Source: Arthrobacter antioxidans
Lineage (GTDB): Bacteria; Actinomycetota; Actinomycetes; Actinomycetales; Micrococcaceae
Reading direction: 5' to 3'
NCBI RefSeq assembly: GCF_023100725.1
Contig: NZ_CP095501.1
Span: 744,001-808,000 of the forward strand
Length of the DNA: 64,000 nt
Shown: positions 34,656-42,478 of the stretch, in pieces
How the letters are laid out: every line of letters starts with the position of its first letter
Numbering within the stretch: position 1 is the first letter of the stretch
Notes under the pieces: model-generated
Told to the model about the DNA's origin: nothing
Database searches by the model: none
The model's input: the letters and a program-made list of their open reading frames with translations, nothing else
Program-made: the position numbers and the translations under genes

Positions 34656-35447
34656 TTACGACGACCCAGCGGCGGTGGCATCGAGGATGAACCGGGCTGT
34701 CTCCTGCGGCTGGTCCCAGTGCGGGAAGTGCCCGCAATCCTCGAAGACGTGCAGGGTGGCGTCAGGATAGAGGGACATGGCGACGGCGGCCTCGCTGAGC
34801 GGGGTGACCCTGTCCGCCCGGCCCCAGCCGAACGCCAGCGTGCCCTTGAGCGTCCCGCGGGGGGCGCCTGCCTGGCGCGGGCCGTGTGCGAGCGACTTAC
34901 GCGCCTCGTCGAGACTGGGCGAGGTGGCGAATCCGCGGAGCTCCGTCAGGACGAGGTCCGGGTCGAGCTTCCAGGGGGCCGCGGAGAACTGGGCAAGCAA
35001 TGCCGTCCGGCCCGCAGCCTGCTGGACGAGTGACGGCAGGACGGACTGGATGCGCCGCACCAGCGCAATGGACGCGGTGATGCTGCCGTTGAAGATGCGC
35101 ACCTGAGTGTCGCTCCAGAATCCTCCGGGATCGAGGGCGACGACGTTGCCGGTGTGACCCTTTCGCGCCAGTTCGACCACGATCCGCGCGCCCATCGAGC
35201 TCCCGACGAGATCGGCATCGCGCAGGTTCTCCTGCTCGAGGAAGTGCTGGACGGCGTCCGTGAGGGTCGTGATGGTTACCTCGCCCGCGAGCGGCTTGCT
35301 GCTGCCGAACCCTGGGAGGTCGATGGCGATGACCTCGCGGTGCTCCCGCAGCAGGGGGAGGATGGGGTCCCAGGTGCGGACGCTCGAGCCGAGCCCATGC
35401 ACGAGCACGAGTGGCTTTCCGGCGCCGGTTCGTTCGGTGTTCAACAT
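34656..35447 (-). CDS. alpha/beta hydrolase
   Basis: A 263-residue alpha/beta-fold hydrolase. The oxyanion region is LVHGLGSSVRTWD, the nucleophile elbow is GSSMG (Ser84) and the catalytic His lies in DCGHFPHWDQP near the C-terminus. A helical cap lies between residues ~130 and 190. There is no signal peptide. GAAAGG stands seven bases before the ATG. The gene converges on the kinase fusion with a 47-bp gap. Substrate unknown. GC and codon use are those of the chromosome, so it is probably native rather than cargo. Confidence 0.8.
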   Translation of the reverse strand: MLNTERTGAGKPLVLVHGLGSSVRTWDPILPLLREHREVIAIDLPGFGSSKPLAGEVTITTLTDAVQHFLEQENLRDADLVGSSMGARIVVELARKGHTGNVVALDPGGFWSDTQVRIFNGSITASIALVRRIQSVLPSLVQQAAGRTALLAQFSAAPWKLDPDLVLTELRGFATSPSLDEARKSLAHGPRQAGAPRGTLKGTLAFGWGRADRVTPLSEAAVAMSLYPDATLHVFEDCGHFPHWDQPQETARFILDATAAGSS

Positions 35448-35544
35448 GTGGAGACCTTTCGTAGCCAGCGCGAGAACCCAGTCTATGCGGGCACGAACCG
35501 CAGCAGCCGGTCCCCTCGGTAGCGAGGGACGCTGTCGTCCGTTT

Positions 35545-35634
35545 TGGAGGCGACTCCCGCAGGGCGAGGGGAATCTTCTGTGAGAATGGGCGCATGAGCC
35601 AGACAGAGAGCCGCCACCACCAGGACTCCATCAC
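35545..35634 (+). repeat. partial copy of the SRPBCC gene 5' end and its leader
   Basis: This ~90-bp segment matches 38805-38897, which holds the leader hairpin and first codons of the SRPBCC gene. It includes a start at 35594 reading MSQTESRHHQDSITM (the intact gene has MSQTEIRHYQESITI). The match ends abruptly at 35635 and an integrase relic follows. The stem of the leader hairpin is damaged in this copy. Confidence 0.8.
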
Positions 35635-35679
35635 GATGTCGTGCCCTACTTGAAACGGCGTGGGCCTAGGTAGCATGCC

Positions 35680-36174
35680 TTGGTGAGCTTGCATTTGTAC
35701 TCCGGCCTACGCCTCAGCGAGGCCCTGAACGCGAGCACCACCGGCTACGGCCACAACACCGGGCACCGGACGCTCACCGTCCAGCGCAAGGGTGGAGCGC
35801 AGCAGAAGGTAGTCGTACCCCCTCCCGCCGTGGAAGCGCTGAACGCTTACCTCCAGTCAACGGGGCAGGAGTTAGCAACAGCGGCAGGCGAGGGCCCGTC
35901 GATTTTCACGACGGCCACGGGGAAGCGGTGGGGTGCGTCTGAGCAGTTTCGTACCGCGCAGCGGTTGACTCGGGTGGCAGGTATCCCAGGCCAGATCAGC
36001 CCGCACAGCCTGCCTCACGCTTACGCGACCCTCGCTCTGAGCGCTGGAGCGACGCTTCACGACCTCCAGGACTCGATGGGTCACGCTGACCCCCGCAGCA
36101 CACGCCGGTACGACCGGGCACAAAACAGTTTTATGAAGTCGACAGGCTACGAGGCGGCAAGGGCACTGGCCTGA
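35680..36174 (+). pseudogene. tyrosine recombinase (integrase) C-terminal relic
   Basis: 164 codons of a phage-type integrase catalytic domain survive. YSGLRLSEAL carries the first catalytic Arg, PHSLPHAYATLALSAGA is the box II region and RSTRRYDRA holds the nucleophile Tyr. The N-terminal DNA-binding half is missing. The box II consensus H-x-L-R-H is H-S-L-P-H here, so the second catalytic Arg is lost. TTG at 35680 merely opens the frame. The protein should be inactive. It sits directly after the truncated SRPBCC copy and marks the left end of the AbiH-bearing segment. Confidence 0.75.
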
Positions 36175-36225
36175 GGCCAACCTGTAAGACCGATACGCGC
36201 TGTTTGCGTAAGACATGTCCCAACC

Positions 36226-36495
36226 ATGGGCGAGTGGGAGCCTGAATTCGCGGACATTAGAGACCTAAGAAAAGAGCACATCGGTCAACGCGCCACAGTG
36301 ACCCTCCCGGAGGCGGAATCGATACACAGCTTTGCAGGGGTTCTTCATCCCCTTACGCATTCCGAGGCTCCTGAGAACTGTTCCGAGCCTGTAACGAGTA
36401 ACGGAATATTCAAGGTGAATGATCAAATGACTTCCGTAGGAGCGATGACCGAGTCTTCGGCCGGGCACGCCTCGATCACCTTTTTAGGTGACTAG
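36226..36495 (+). CDS. hypothetical protein
   Basis: An 89-residue acidic protein with no signal, membrane helix or recognised motif. The middle (GQRATVTLPEAESIHSFAGVL) and the end (GHASITFLGD) suggest beta strands, possibly a small barrel. ATG 36226 has no clear ribosome-binding site. It lies between the integrase relic and another small acidic gene, inside AT-richer DNA than the chromosome around it. The coding signal is moderate and it could be a chance frame. Confidence 0.4.
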   Translation: MGEWEPEFADIRDLRKEHIGQRATVTLPEAESIHSFAGVLHPLTHSEAPENCSEPVTSNGIFKVNDQMTSVGAMTESSAGHASITFLGD

Positions 36496-36644
36496 CTCGC
36501 TAAGCGACTACTAGCCTAGGAGAGGCGCACCGAACGCGCGGGCCAGTGAACCGGCCTGACTAGGCATGTTCCTAGAACGCTGGTGAATCACCATCTATGT
36601 TGGAACGGTACGTTCTTCCATCTCGACTCGAAGCGGAGCACAAC

Positions 36645-36812
36645 ATGACAGAAGCAAACATGCACGACCACGAAGAGCTTGAATCCGAGGATGTGGTAGT
36701 AGAGCCAGACCTGTCGCACCTCAGCCCTCCCGATCAAGCAGACGAACTCATGAGCAAGCCTGTGGCAGACGAGACGTATGAGGAATATACCGAGCGTCAC
36801 AAAAACGACTAG
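36645..36812 (+). CDS. small acidic protein
   Basis: A 55-residue, very acidic polypeptide (HDHEELESEDVVVEPDLSHL) with no predicted fold. GGAG six bases before the ATG at 36645 supports this start; an ATG at 36597 would add 16 residues but lacks a site. A strong hairpin follows 12 bases after the stop. The convergent neighbour is the AbiH-like gene. It could be an antitoxin-like or DNA-mimic protein, but nothing beyond charge supports that. Confidence 0.5.
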   Translation: MTEANMHDHEELESEDVVVEPDLSHLSPPDQADELMSKPVADETYEEYTERHKND

Positions 36813-36823
36813 CGACATGAAGC

Positions 36824-36862
36824 GAGGCCCCTAGAAGCGTATTTGACGCTTCTAGGGGCCTC
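36824..36862. terminator. strong hairpin between convergent genes
   Basis: GAGGCCCCTAGAAGCGT, a five-base loop, and its exact complement form a perfect 17-bp stem. It lies between the small acidic gene and the end of the AbiH-like gene. There is no long T tract, so it would work as a bidirectional hairpin terminator or as protection of both RNA ends. Confidence 0.7.
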
Positions 36863-36871
36863 CAGCTGCCC

Positions 36872-38044
36872 TCAGGGGTTGAAGCTGGCGGTCCGCGAGG
36901 TGTTGAGCCAGGTCCGGGCAGTTCCGGCGCCGTGCAGGACAACATGGATGCGTTGCTTCAGTCGGTCACGCTCGGATGGATCAGCAAACTCAAGAAACTT
37001 GTCGCGCACTGCTTCCGCGCCCAACGTGTTATCCCCTCCAGTGAACCAGTAGAGAATTAGTTCTGGAGTGTACTTCGCTTTTCCGTCGGCACGAGTGCGC
37101 TCTGATCCGAGGGCCTGAGCAATATGTCTCCACCACCATTGATCAGATTTGCCAAGCGAGCACCCAAACACGATGAAGAGTTCGGTGTCGTCAAATAAGT
37201 GACGGTATCGTATGTTGTTCTGCGCCCAGAACGGTTTCGCAAGCCTGAGCGCCGGATCCTGATTGCCGCGAACGTTTTCGGGGGTATCAACGCCAAACAG
37301 GAGAGAACGTGGGATGCTCTGGTGGCCGTGAGGGTGAACGACTTCAGACGTGACGTAGGAAGAAAAAATATCTCCCCAATCACGGGCGGCGCCACCAGGG
37401 TCTATTTTAAAGGTGAAGTTCCGATCTACGGTCTTACGCGGAAGAGGGTCGAACTGTTGCTGGTCTAGGTAAACAAAATCATCGAGCAATGATGTGTAGT
37501 TGAAATTGACGAATAAGAAGTTGAAAACGTCAAAATTGTCGATTCGCGTTGGGAATTCGAGCGAAGAATATTCTTCGGGGTCGATATCACGGAGGAACTC
37601 CTGGAGCGATGACACGGCAGATTTCGTGTTCATGGAAGTCAGACCCAGCTGCGTAAGTAGTGAACTCGGCACGGCCAGTTCTAGAAACTGCGAGAATTGT
37701 TCTTGCATGTTTCTCAGTGACTCGCGCAGGTCATAAGCGCTTACCTGTTCCGCGCGAAGGAGTTCTTCGATTGCTCCTTCAATATCGCTCCAGTTATCTC
37801 TCCCTTGGTGTTGGAGCTTCTCCATTTCTTGCAGGATCAGGTTCTTCCCATCGAACGAACGAAGCTTTAGAAAGTAGTAGAAGCTTGCGTACCGGGTATC
37901 AATCGGCATTTGGTAGTCGTTCGCTACTTGGATGTCGAATCCGTTACCGACAAATGCCATTATGTTGTGTTGTGAGTTGGGTTCGTTGAATCCGGCTGTC
38001 GTGTAGTCGCGATGTCCCAATATTAACTCTCTTTCTGTCGCCAC
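36872..38044 (-). CDS. AbiH-family abortive infection protein
   Basis: A ~390-residue protein of the AbiH type. The family's start motif FVGNGFDIQ (residues ~31-39) is followed by a helical region with WSDIEGAIEELL. FLFVNFNYTSLLDD, VVHPHGH, SLLFGVD and FIVFGCSLGKSDQWWW come next, the usual AbiH order. AbiH proteins stop phage growth by killing or arresting the infected cell; the mechanism is unknown. The GTG at 38044 lacks a site. TTG at 38020 (after AGAGAG) and ATG at 37960, directly before the conserved start, are alternatives. The DNA is clearly AT-richer than the flanking chromosome, a sign of transfer. Confidence 0.75.
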   Translation of the reverse strand: MATERELILGHRDYTTAGFNEPNSQHNIMAFVGNGFDIQVANDYQMPIDTRYASFYYFLKLRSFDGKNLILQEMEKLQHQGRDNWSDIEGAIEELLRAEQVSAYDLRESLRNMQEQFSQFLELAVPSSLLTQLGLTSMNTKSAVSSLQEFLRDIDPEEYSSLEFPTRIDNFDVFNFLFVNFNYTSLLDDFVYLDQQQFDPLPRKTVDRNFTFKIDPGGAARDWGDIFSSYVTSEVVHPHGHQSIPRSLLFGVDTPENVRGNQDPALRLAKPFWAQNNIRYRHLFDDTELFIVFGCSLGKSDQWWWRHIAQALGSERTRADGKAKYTPELILYWFTGGDNTLGAEAVRDKFLEFADPSERDRLKQRIHVVLHGAGTARTWLNTSRTASFNP

Positions 38045-38129
38045 GGCGCCGCCGGGTCACCATAGGTGTCGAGGCCGATTTTGCGCCAGGTGCAACCAGC
38101 ATTTATTACAAGTTGCACATGTTTGTCCG

Positions 38130-38276
38130 TCAAATCTGGAGCTCGAGAGTGGCCATGCCTACTCCCTCGGAGTGGCGCACCGCCGTGATTCCGATGATAA
38201 TGCGTTTGAGCTCATCGAGTATCTTCTTGATTGAGCTTAAGTGGTCGACGGTGCTGCTCGCACCGAAAGCTGCCAT
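38130..38276 (-). CDS. possible 48-residue helical peptide
   Basis: A short frame (ATG 38276 to TGA 38130) reads as an amphipathic helix, DHLSSIKKILDELKRIIIG, then a short strand-like end. It lies upstream of and co-directional with the AbiH-like gene. TATAGT lies nine bases before the ATG, which would give an almost leaderless transcript; no ribosome-binding site is seen. It could be a small partner or antitoxin of the AbiH-like protein, a fragment of a larger gene, or chance. Confidence 0.3.
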   Translation of the reverse strand: MAAFGASSTVDHLSSIKKILDELKRIIIGITAVRHSEGVGMATLELQI

Positions 38277-38804
38277 TTAGAGCACACTATATGTCTGGCT
38301 CAACAACAGTGGAAGGTCTGCGTCTGTCCGCTGAGGATGGGGGACGGTTCGGCATAGTTCGATCCTAATGCAAGCGGGGTGAAAATCCTTCTGACGCTAG
38401 GGATCGCTGCCCTCGTACCAGCTGCCGCAGGGCAGCGCCGTCCTTACAGTTAAGACCCCTACATCTGCTTATCTGCGATCTAGGACATTGGTCTCGGCGA
38501 TTCTGGTAGGTAGGGCTTTCGGGGGAAGTTCGACTATGACCAAATAGGCCTCGAACCCGCTCATGACTTATTAGTGGATGTGAAACGCCCATCTAGTCGG
38601 TCATTTGTAGACGACGCCCTAAGGTCTAAGGTATTTGACACAGTTGCAGTAGTTCGGCATTGGGCGCCTCCCCTGCCGAGGATGTCGGGCCTCTGTGTGT
38701 GCCGGGCCATCCCCGTGGTCCATGGCCTTGACAAGTGGTTGCGGGGACGATGACTGTTCTGCTGACTGGGAGGCGACTCGTTGTTTCGCGTGCAGGCACA
38801 TCGC
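38277..38804. other. intergenic stretch without a recognised gene
   Basis: The ~530 bp between the small helical frame and the SRPBCC leader hold no convincing gene or motif. It is probably the right-hand remnant of the segment that carried integrase and AbiH. Confidence 0.5.
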
Positions 38805-38806
38805 TG

Positions 38807-38837
38807 GAGGGACTCCCGCAGGGCGAGGGAGTCCCTC
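38807..38837 (+). repeat. leader hairpin before the SRPBCC gene
   Basis: GAGGGACTCCC, nine-base loop, GGGAGTCCCTC: perfect 11-bp arms, 15 bases before the SRPBCC start codon. The truncated copy at 35.55 kb keeps the loop but not the pairing. It could be a terminator for upstream reading or a regulatory leader. Confidence 0.6.
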
Positions 38838-38852
38838 TGTGAGAATGGGCGC

Positions 38853-39338
38853 ATGAGTCAGACAGAGATCCGCCACTACCAGGAGTCCATCACCATCCAG
38901 GCGTCGGTCGACTTCGTCTACGAGCTCGTCTCCGACATCACCCGCACCGGCGAGTGGAGTCCGGTCTGCACGCGGTGCTGGTGGGACGACGACGCCGCTG
39001 CAGGCCAGGTGGGTTCCTGGTTCACCGGGCACAACGAGCTCCCGCACCGGACCTGGGAAACCCGGTCGCAGGTCGTGGCTGCCGAGCGTGGCCGCGAGTT
39101 CGCCTGGGTGGTCGGCGGCGACAGGGTCCGCTGGGGCTACACGCTGACGCCGGCCGGCACCGGAAGCACTCTGACCGAATCCTGGGATTTCCTGCCGGGC
39201 GGCATCGCCATGTTCGAGGAGAAGTTCGGCGATGATGCGCCCACGCAGATCGCCGACCGCACCCAGCTGGCGCTCGACGGCATCCCGACAACGCTCGCCG
39301 CCATCAAACGGATCGCCGAGCGCGTCCCGTGGGGGTGA
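38853..39338 (+). CDS. SRPBCC (START/polyketide-cyclase-like) protein
   Basis: A 161-residue protein of the SRPBCC helix-grip fold. It has the ITIQASVDFVYELVSDITRTGEWSP start (cavity-forming strand and two helices), VGSWFTGHNE, a beta-rich middle and the long C-terminal helix (TTLAAIKRIAERV). Such proteins bind hydrophobic ligands or act as cyclases or stress proteins. The ATG at 38853 is used although the frame is open further left. Only a weak purine stretch precedes it. Chromosomal codon use indicates a native gene; its 5' end is duplicated at 35.55 kb. Confidence 0.8.
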   Translation: MSQTEIRHYQESITIQASVDFVYELVSDITRTGEWSPVCTRCWWDDDAAAGQVGSWFTGHNELPHRTWETRSQVVAAERGREFAWVVGGDRVRWGYTLTPAGTGSTLTESWDFLPGGIAMFEEKFGDDAPTQIADRTQLALDGIPTTLAAIKRIAERVPWG

Positions 39339-39370
39339 CCGTCCGTCCATAAGACCGTGACGCGGTGCCG

Positions 39371-39448
39371 CGGTCAGGCGAGCGCGAACTCCAGGTAGGC
39401 GGCAGCGCCGGCGGAGGCGACTTCCTGGTCTTGCTCAATGGTTCCCGT
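39371..39448 (+). repeat. partial copy of the GlcG-like gene 3' end
   Basis: About 78 bp match 40984-41060 (GCGAACTCCAGGTAGGCGGC and onward), which is the overlap between the LuxR pseudogene end and the GlcG-like gene 3' end. A shorter piece of the same sequence ends the intact kinase gene at ~34.6 kb. A lipoprotein gene lies between this copy and the main one. Confidence 0.75.
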
Positions 39449-39565
39449 GAAATGCAGCTGGTCGGGCAGTGGCGACACTAGGCAGAGAGATCGCCGAAGA
39501 CACACAGGCTCGGTACTGGCTATCCGGCGCCGGCATACTGCACGTTCTGTTCACCCAGTTGGTGG

Positions 39566-40252
39566 TTACTGGGCGGGGCCGAAGTGGGTGAGGGTGCCTT
39601 TGGTCTCGTTGCGGCTGGCGAAGTGACCGCCGCGTATGGCGGTGCTGGGGACCTGGATTGCGAAGAGTCCGCTTGAGGTGACACCTACCTGGAGGATGAT
39701 CTCGGGCTGGCTGATCCAAGCCTCGGTGAGCACGACAGCCGAGTTATCGTCGTTCCAGATCTCGTAGATCTTCCCGTCGCTGCCGATGAAGACTGGCATG
39801 ACAGAGCTCGGGGAGGTGGGCTGACCGGCACGGGAGCTTTTGAGGTTCGTGTTCACCTCCGAGTTCATTCGGCCCAGAACGTATTGCCAGCCCTCTTTCA
39901 CCGGGTTGTACGGGTTTTCTGCCAGAACATACCCGGTCGCGTCTGTGTTTGTTTCGGTGATCGTGACATCCCAGACACTGTCGGGGGAGGAGATCGCGAA
40001 CACGCCGAAATCGTAGGGATGCGGCCGTGTGCCATCAGGGGCAGGAGCTACTGGGGGATCCACTTTGGGAGCTGTGGCGGTTGATGTGGCGGCCTCTGTT
40101 GCCGTCGCCCTTCCTGATGCCGGGGTGATGGAACTTGCCGACGCAGAGGATTGCGGGGGAGATGGTCGTGATGTGGCAGGTCCTTCGAAGGCGCACCCGG
40201 CTAAGACGGTTGCTGTAAGGACAGCACCTAAAACGATTTGCGCGTGTTTCAT
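39566..40252 (-). CDS. lipoprotein, possibly DUF4352-like
   Basis: A 228-residue exported lipoprotein. The signal IVLGAVLTATVLAGC has the lipobox LAGC. A Ser/Thr/Pro/Ala-rich spacer of ~50 residues follows. The beta-rich domain (VWDVTITETNTDATGYVLAE, then WQYVLGRMNSEV) resembles DUF4352-type immunoglobulin-like folds with a late GLFAIQVPS strand. GGGGGA lies four bases before ATG 40252. It lies between two partial copies of the GlcG-like gene end, so it is probably inserted cargo. The role at the cell surface is unknown. Confidence 0.7.
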   Translation of the reverse strand: MKHAQIVLGAVLTATVLAGCAFEGPATSRPSPPQSSASASSITPASGRATATEAATSTATAPKVDPPVAPAPDGTRPHPYDFGVFAISSPDSVWDVTITETNTDATGYVLAENPYNPVKEGWQYVLGRMNSEVNTNLKSSRAGQPTSPSSVMPVFIGSDGKIYEIWNDDNSAVVLTEAWISQPEIILQVGVTSSGLFAIQVPSTAIRGGHFASRNETKGTLTHFGPAQ

Positions 40253-40483
40253 TGATCCCCCATATATGCCCGCTCTGACCGACTCAAGTGTAGTGAAAGC
40301 ATCAGTCACTGGACGCATACCGCGACATGCGGAGTGTTGCCGCCTGCCAGGTGCAGGCGGCAACACTCCGGCGAGCGGACTCCAACTGCATTCACCTGGC
40401 AATCAAGGCTGGATGGAAACGGCGACGACGGCATTGGCTGTGAGCCCTGATTAGGTTGGTGAGAGATCCCGGCCGAGTTTGGG

Positions 40484-41011
40484 GTGCTCGAGGACCTCAC
40501 GGAGACGGTGTCCCTGTTGCAGCCGGACATGATCGTTCTCGACGAGCATCTGCTGTCCCGATATGCCGAAGCTCGCGTGGCGGACGCGGACACCGTCGAG
40601 CGGCCGGTGGTCGCCGTCGTCGACCATTTCGCGGACGAACTGCTGTCGGTCGCCGCGTCATCGGGCGTGCGGGGCTTCTTCTCGTTGTCCTCGACGCCCG
40701 CGGAGGTGGCGCGCGTCGTCGTCGCCGCCGCCCGTGGCGACGCACTGCTGGACGGGGCGATGTTCACGCGGCTCACGGAAAATCGCGCGGCGGACACAGG
40801 CGAGGCGATATCACTGACGGCCCGCGAACTCGAGGTGCGGGACCTCCTTGCCGAGGGCCTGGCGGACAAGCAGATCGCCACGCAGCTCGCCATCTCGGTG
40901 TAGACGGTCGAGAAGCACGTGAGCGCCATGCTGCGGAAGACCGGGGCACGGAACCGCACCATGCTGGTGGGCCTGCAGCACCAGGGTCAGGCGATCGCGA
41001 ACTCCAGGTAG
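40484..41011 (+). pseudogene. duplicated 3' end of the GAF-kinase/LuxR gene
   Basis: This ~528-bp segment matches the last ~520 bp of the fusion gene ending at 34608, at roughly 85% identity by eye. It encodes the end of the receiver-like domain and the LuxR HTH (LTARELEVRDLLAEGLADKQ). An in-frame TAG at 40901-40903 replaces the Lys codon of the HTH (SVKTVEKH), and the reading then continues to the natural stop at 41009. There is no start or upstream part. It may be what is left of the original chromosomal copy next to the GlcG-like gene, with which it overlaps tail to tail by 25 bp. Confidence 0.85.
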
Positions 41012-41424
41012 GCGGCGGCGCCGGCGGAGGCGACCTCCTGGTCCTGCTCGACGGTGCCGGTAGAGACGCCGATCGCGCCGATGATGCTGCCGTCGCGCAC
41101 CAGCGGGATGCCACCGGGGAACACCACGAGGCGCCCGCCGTGGGCGTCGTTCAGTCCGTAGATGGGGCCGTGCGGCCGGGTGACTTCCTGCAGGTCGCCG
41201 GTCTCGCACTGGAACGCGATGGCCGTGTAGGCCTTGTTGATCGCGATGGTGATGCTGCCGATGTTCGCGCCGTCCATGCGCACGTGCGCCTTCAGGTTCC
41301 CGCCGGCGTCGACCACGGCGATGTCCATGGGCTGGCCGATCTCCGTTGCCTTCGCTGCCGCGGCGTCGATGACGATGCGGGCTTCTTCCGACGTGATGGT
41401 CTCGAGTACTGATCCGGGTGTCAT
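40987..41424 (-). CDS. GlcG/HbpS-family protein
   Basis: A 145-residue protein of the GlcG/HbpS family (sometimes called haem-degrading domain). VIDAAAAKATEIGQPMDIAV, VDAGGNLKAHVRMDGA, NKAYTA and GGRLVVFPGGIPL are the usual blocks. AAGGA five bases before ATG 41424 supports the start. In many genomes such proteins accompany dihydroxyacetone kinase or glycolate genes, and here it is divergent from an aldolase-dhaL-dhaK operon. The precise role is not known: a small-molecule sensor or helper of the pathway is likely. The intergenic region contains a tandem repeat that could regulate both directions. Confidence 0.85.
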   Translation of the reverse strand: MTPGSVLETITSEEARIVIDAAAAKATEIGQPMDIAVVDAGGNLKAHVRMDGANIGSITIAINKAYTAIAFQCETGDLQEVTRPHGPIYGLNDAHGGRLVVFPGGIPLVRDGSIIGAIGVSTGTVEQDQEVASAGAAAYLEFAIA

Positions 41425-41499
41425 GGGTGTCCTTCGTCGTTGAAGTGGGAGGCCATGCGGCCGCGGCCCACTCAACCACCCGTGTCGGCTGCTGGCGAG

Positions 41500-41528
41500 G
41501 TGGTGATTTCCCGGGGTGGTGATTTCCC
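41500..41528. promoter_or_regulatory. tandem 13-base repeat in the divergent control region
   Basis: GTGGTGATTTCCC occurs twice (41500-41512 and 41516-41528), 16 bp apart. It lies between the GlcG-like gene and the aldolase operon, ~85 bases before the aldolase start. It could be a regulator site; a slip duplication is the alternative. Confidence 0.35.
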
Positions 41529-41612
41529 CCAGGGCAGGGGCGGGAGAACCCCCATACCCAACGCGGGAGCGCCCACCTACCGTGAGGGACAGCCTGACCA
41601 GGAGGAATCATT

Positions 41613-42476
41613 GTGGCCGTTGTACCCCTGAAGGACATCGTGGACCCGGCATTCAAGGCACGCTACGGAGTGCCTGCCATCAACATCTTCAACGACCTCA
41701 CCATGGAGGGCGTGCTCGCCGGCGCGGTGGAGGCCAACTCCCCGGTGATCCTGCAGACCTCGGTGAAGACCGTGCGCAGCATCGGCTCCCGCGTGCTCTT
41801 CGACATGTGGCGGTCCATGACGCGCGGCATCGAGGTGCCCGTCACCCTGCACCTGGACCACTGCCCGGACCGGGAGGTCATCACGGACTGCCTGCGGGTC
41901 GGCTGGAACTCGGTGCTCTTCGACGCCTCCGAGCTCCCGGTGGAGGAGAACCAGCGCCAGACCATCGAGGTGGTCGCCGAGGCCCGCCGCCACGGGGCGC
42001 AGGTGGAGGGCGAGATCGAGGCGATCACCGGCGTCGAGGACGACCACGGGTCCGACGACGTGTCTCGCCAGCAGACCCTCGAGGTGGCCCTCGCGTTCAT
42101 CGACGCCACCGGGATCGACGTCTTCGCCCCGTCCATCGGCAACGCCCACGGCAGCTACAAGGCCGCCCCGGTGCTCGACGCCAACCGTGTCACCCAGCTC
42201 GTCGAGGCCCGCAGCGTCCCCATCGCCCTGCACGGCGGCAGCGGCCTGAGCGCCGAGCAGTTCGCGGACCTCATCGCCCGCGGCTGCGCGAAGGTCAACA
42301 TCTCCACGGCGCTCAAGGAGACGTACATGCAGTCCAGCCTGGCGTTCCTCAAGCAGGCCGAGCAGAAGAACAAGTGGGATCCGCCGTCGCTGTTCAAGCA
42401 CACGCGGGCCGACGTCGTCGCCCTCACTACGGATCTCTGCACGCAGTTCGGCAGCGCCGGCAAGGGCGGCCGCTGA
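41613..42476 (+). CDS. class II fructose-bisphosphate-type aldolase
   Basis: A 287-residue zinc-dependent aldolase of the FbaA/GatY/KbaY group. VPAINIFNDLTMEGVL is the N-terminal signature. Zinc ligands are in HLDHCPD, GNAHGSYK and LHGGSGL. The GTG start is preceded by a perfect AGGAGG, seven bases away. It is first in an operon with a HAD phosphatase, DhaL and DhaK. It should cleave or form a ketose 1-phosphate or bisphosphate, with dihydroxyacetone phosphate as one product; which sugar is not decided by the sequence. Confidence 0.88.
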   Translation: MAVVPLKDIVDPAFKARYGVPAINIFNDLTMEGVLAGAVEANSPVILQTSVKTVRSIGSRVLFDMWRSMTRGIEVPVTLHLDHCPDREVITDCLRVGWNSVLFDASELPVEENQRQTIEVVAEARRHGAQVEGEIEAITGVEDDHGSDDVSRQQTLEVALAFIDATGIDVFAPSIGNAHGSYKAAPVLDANRVTQLVEARSVPIALHGGSGLSAEQFADLIARGCAKVNISTALKETYMQSSLAFLKQAEQKNKWDPPSLFKHTRADVVALTTDLCTQFGSAGKGGR

Positions 42477-42478
42477 GC

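Noticed and set aside
40484..41011. Functional stand-alone LuxR regulator with stop-codon read-through
   Set aside because: It lacks a start, an N-terminal half and a promoter, and matches the end of the intact fusion gene; a nonsense-mutated duplicate is simpler.
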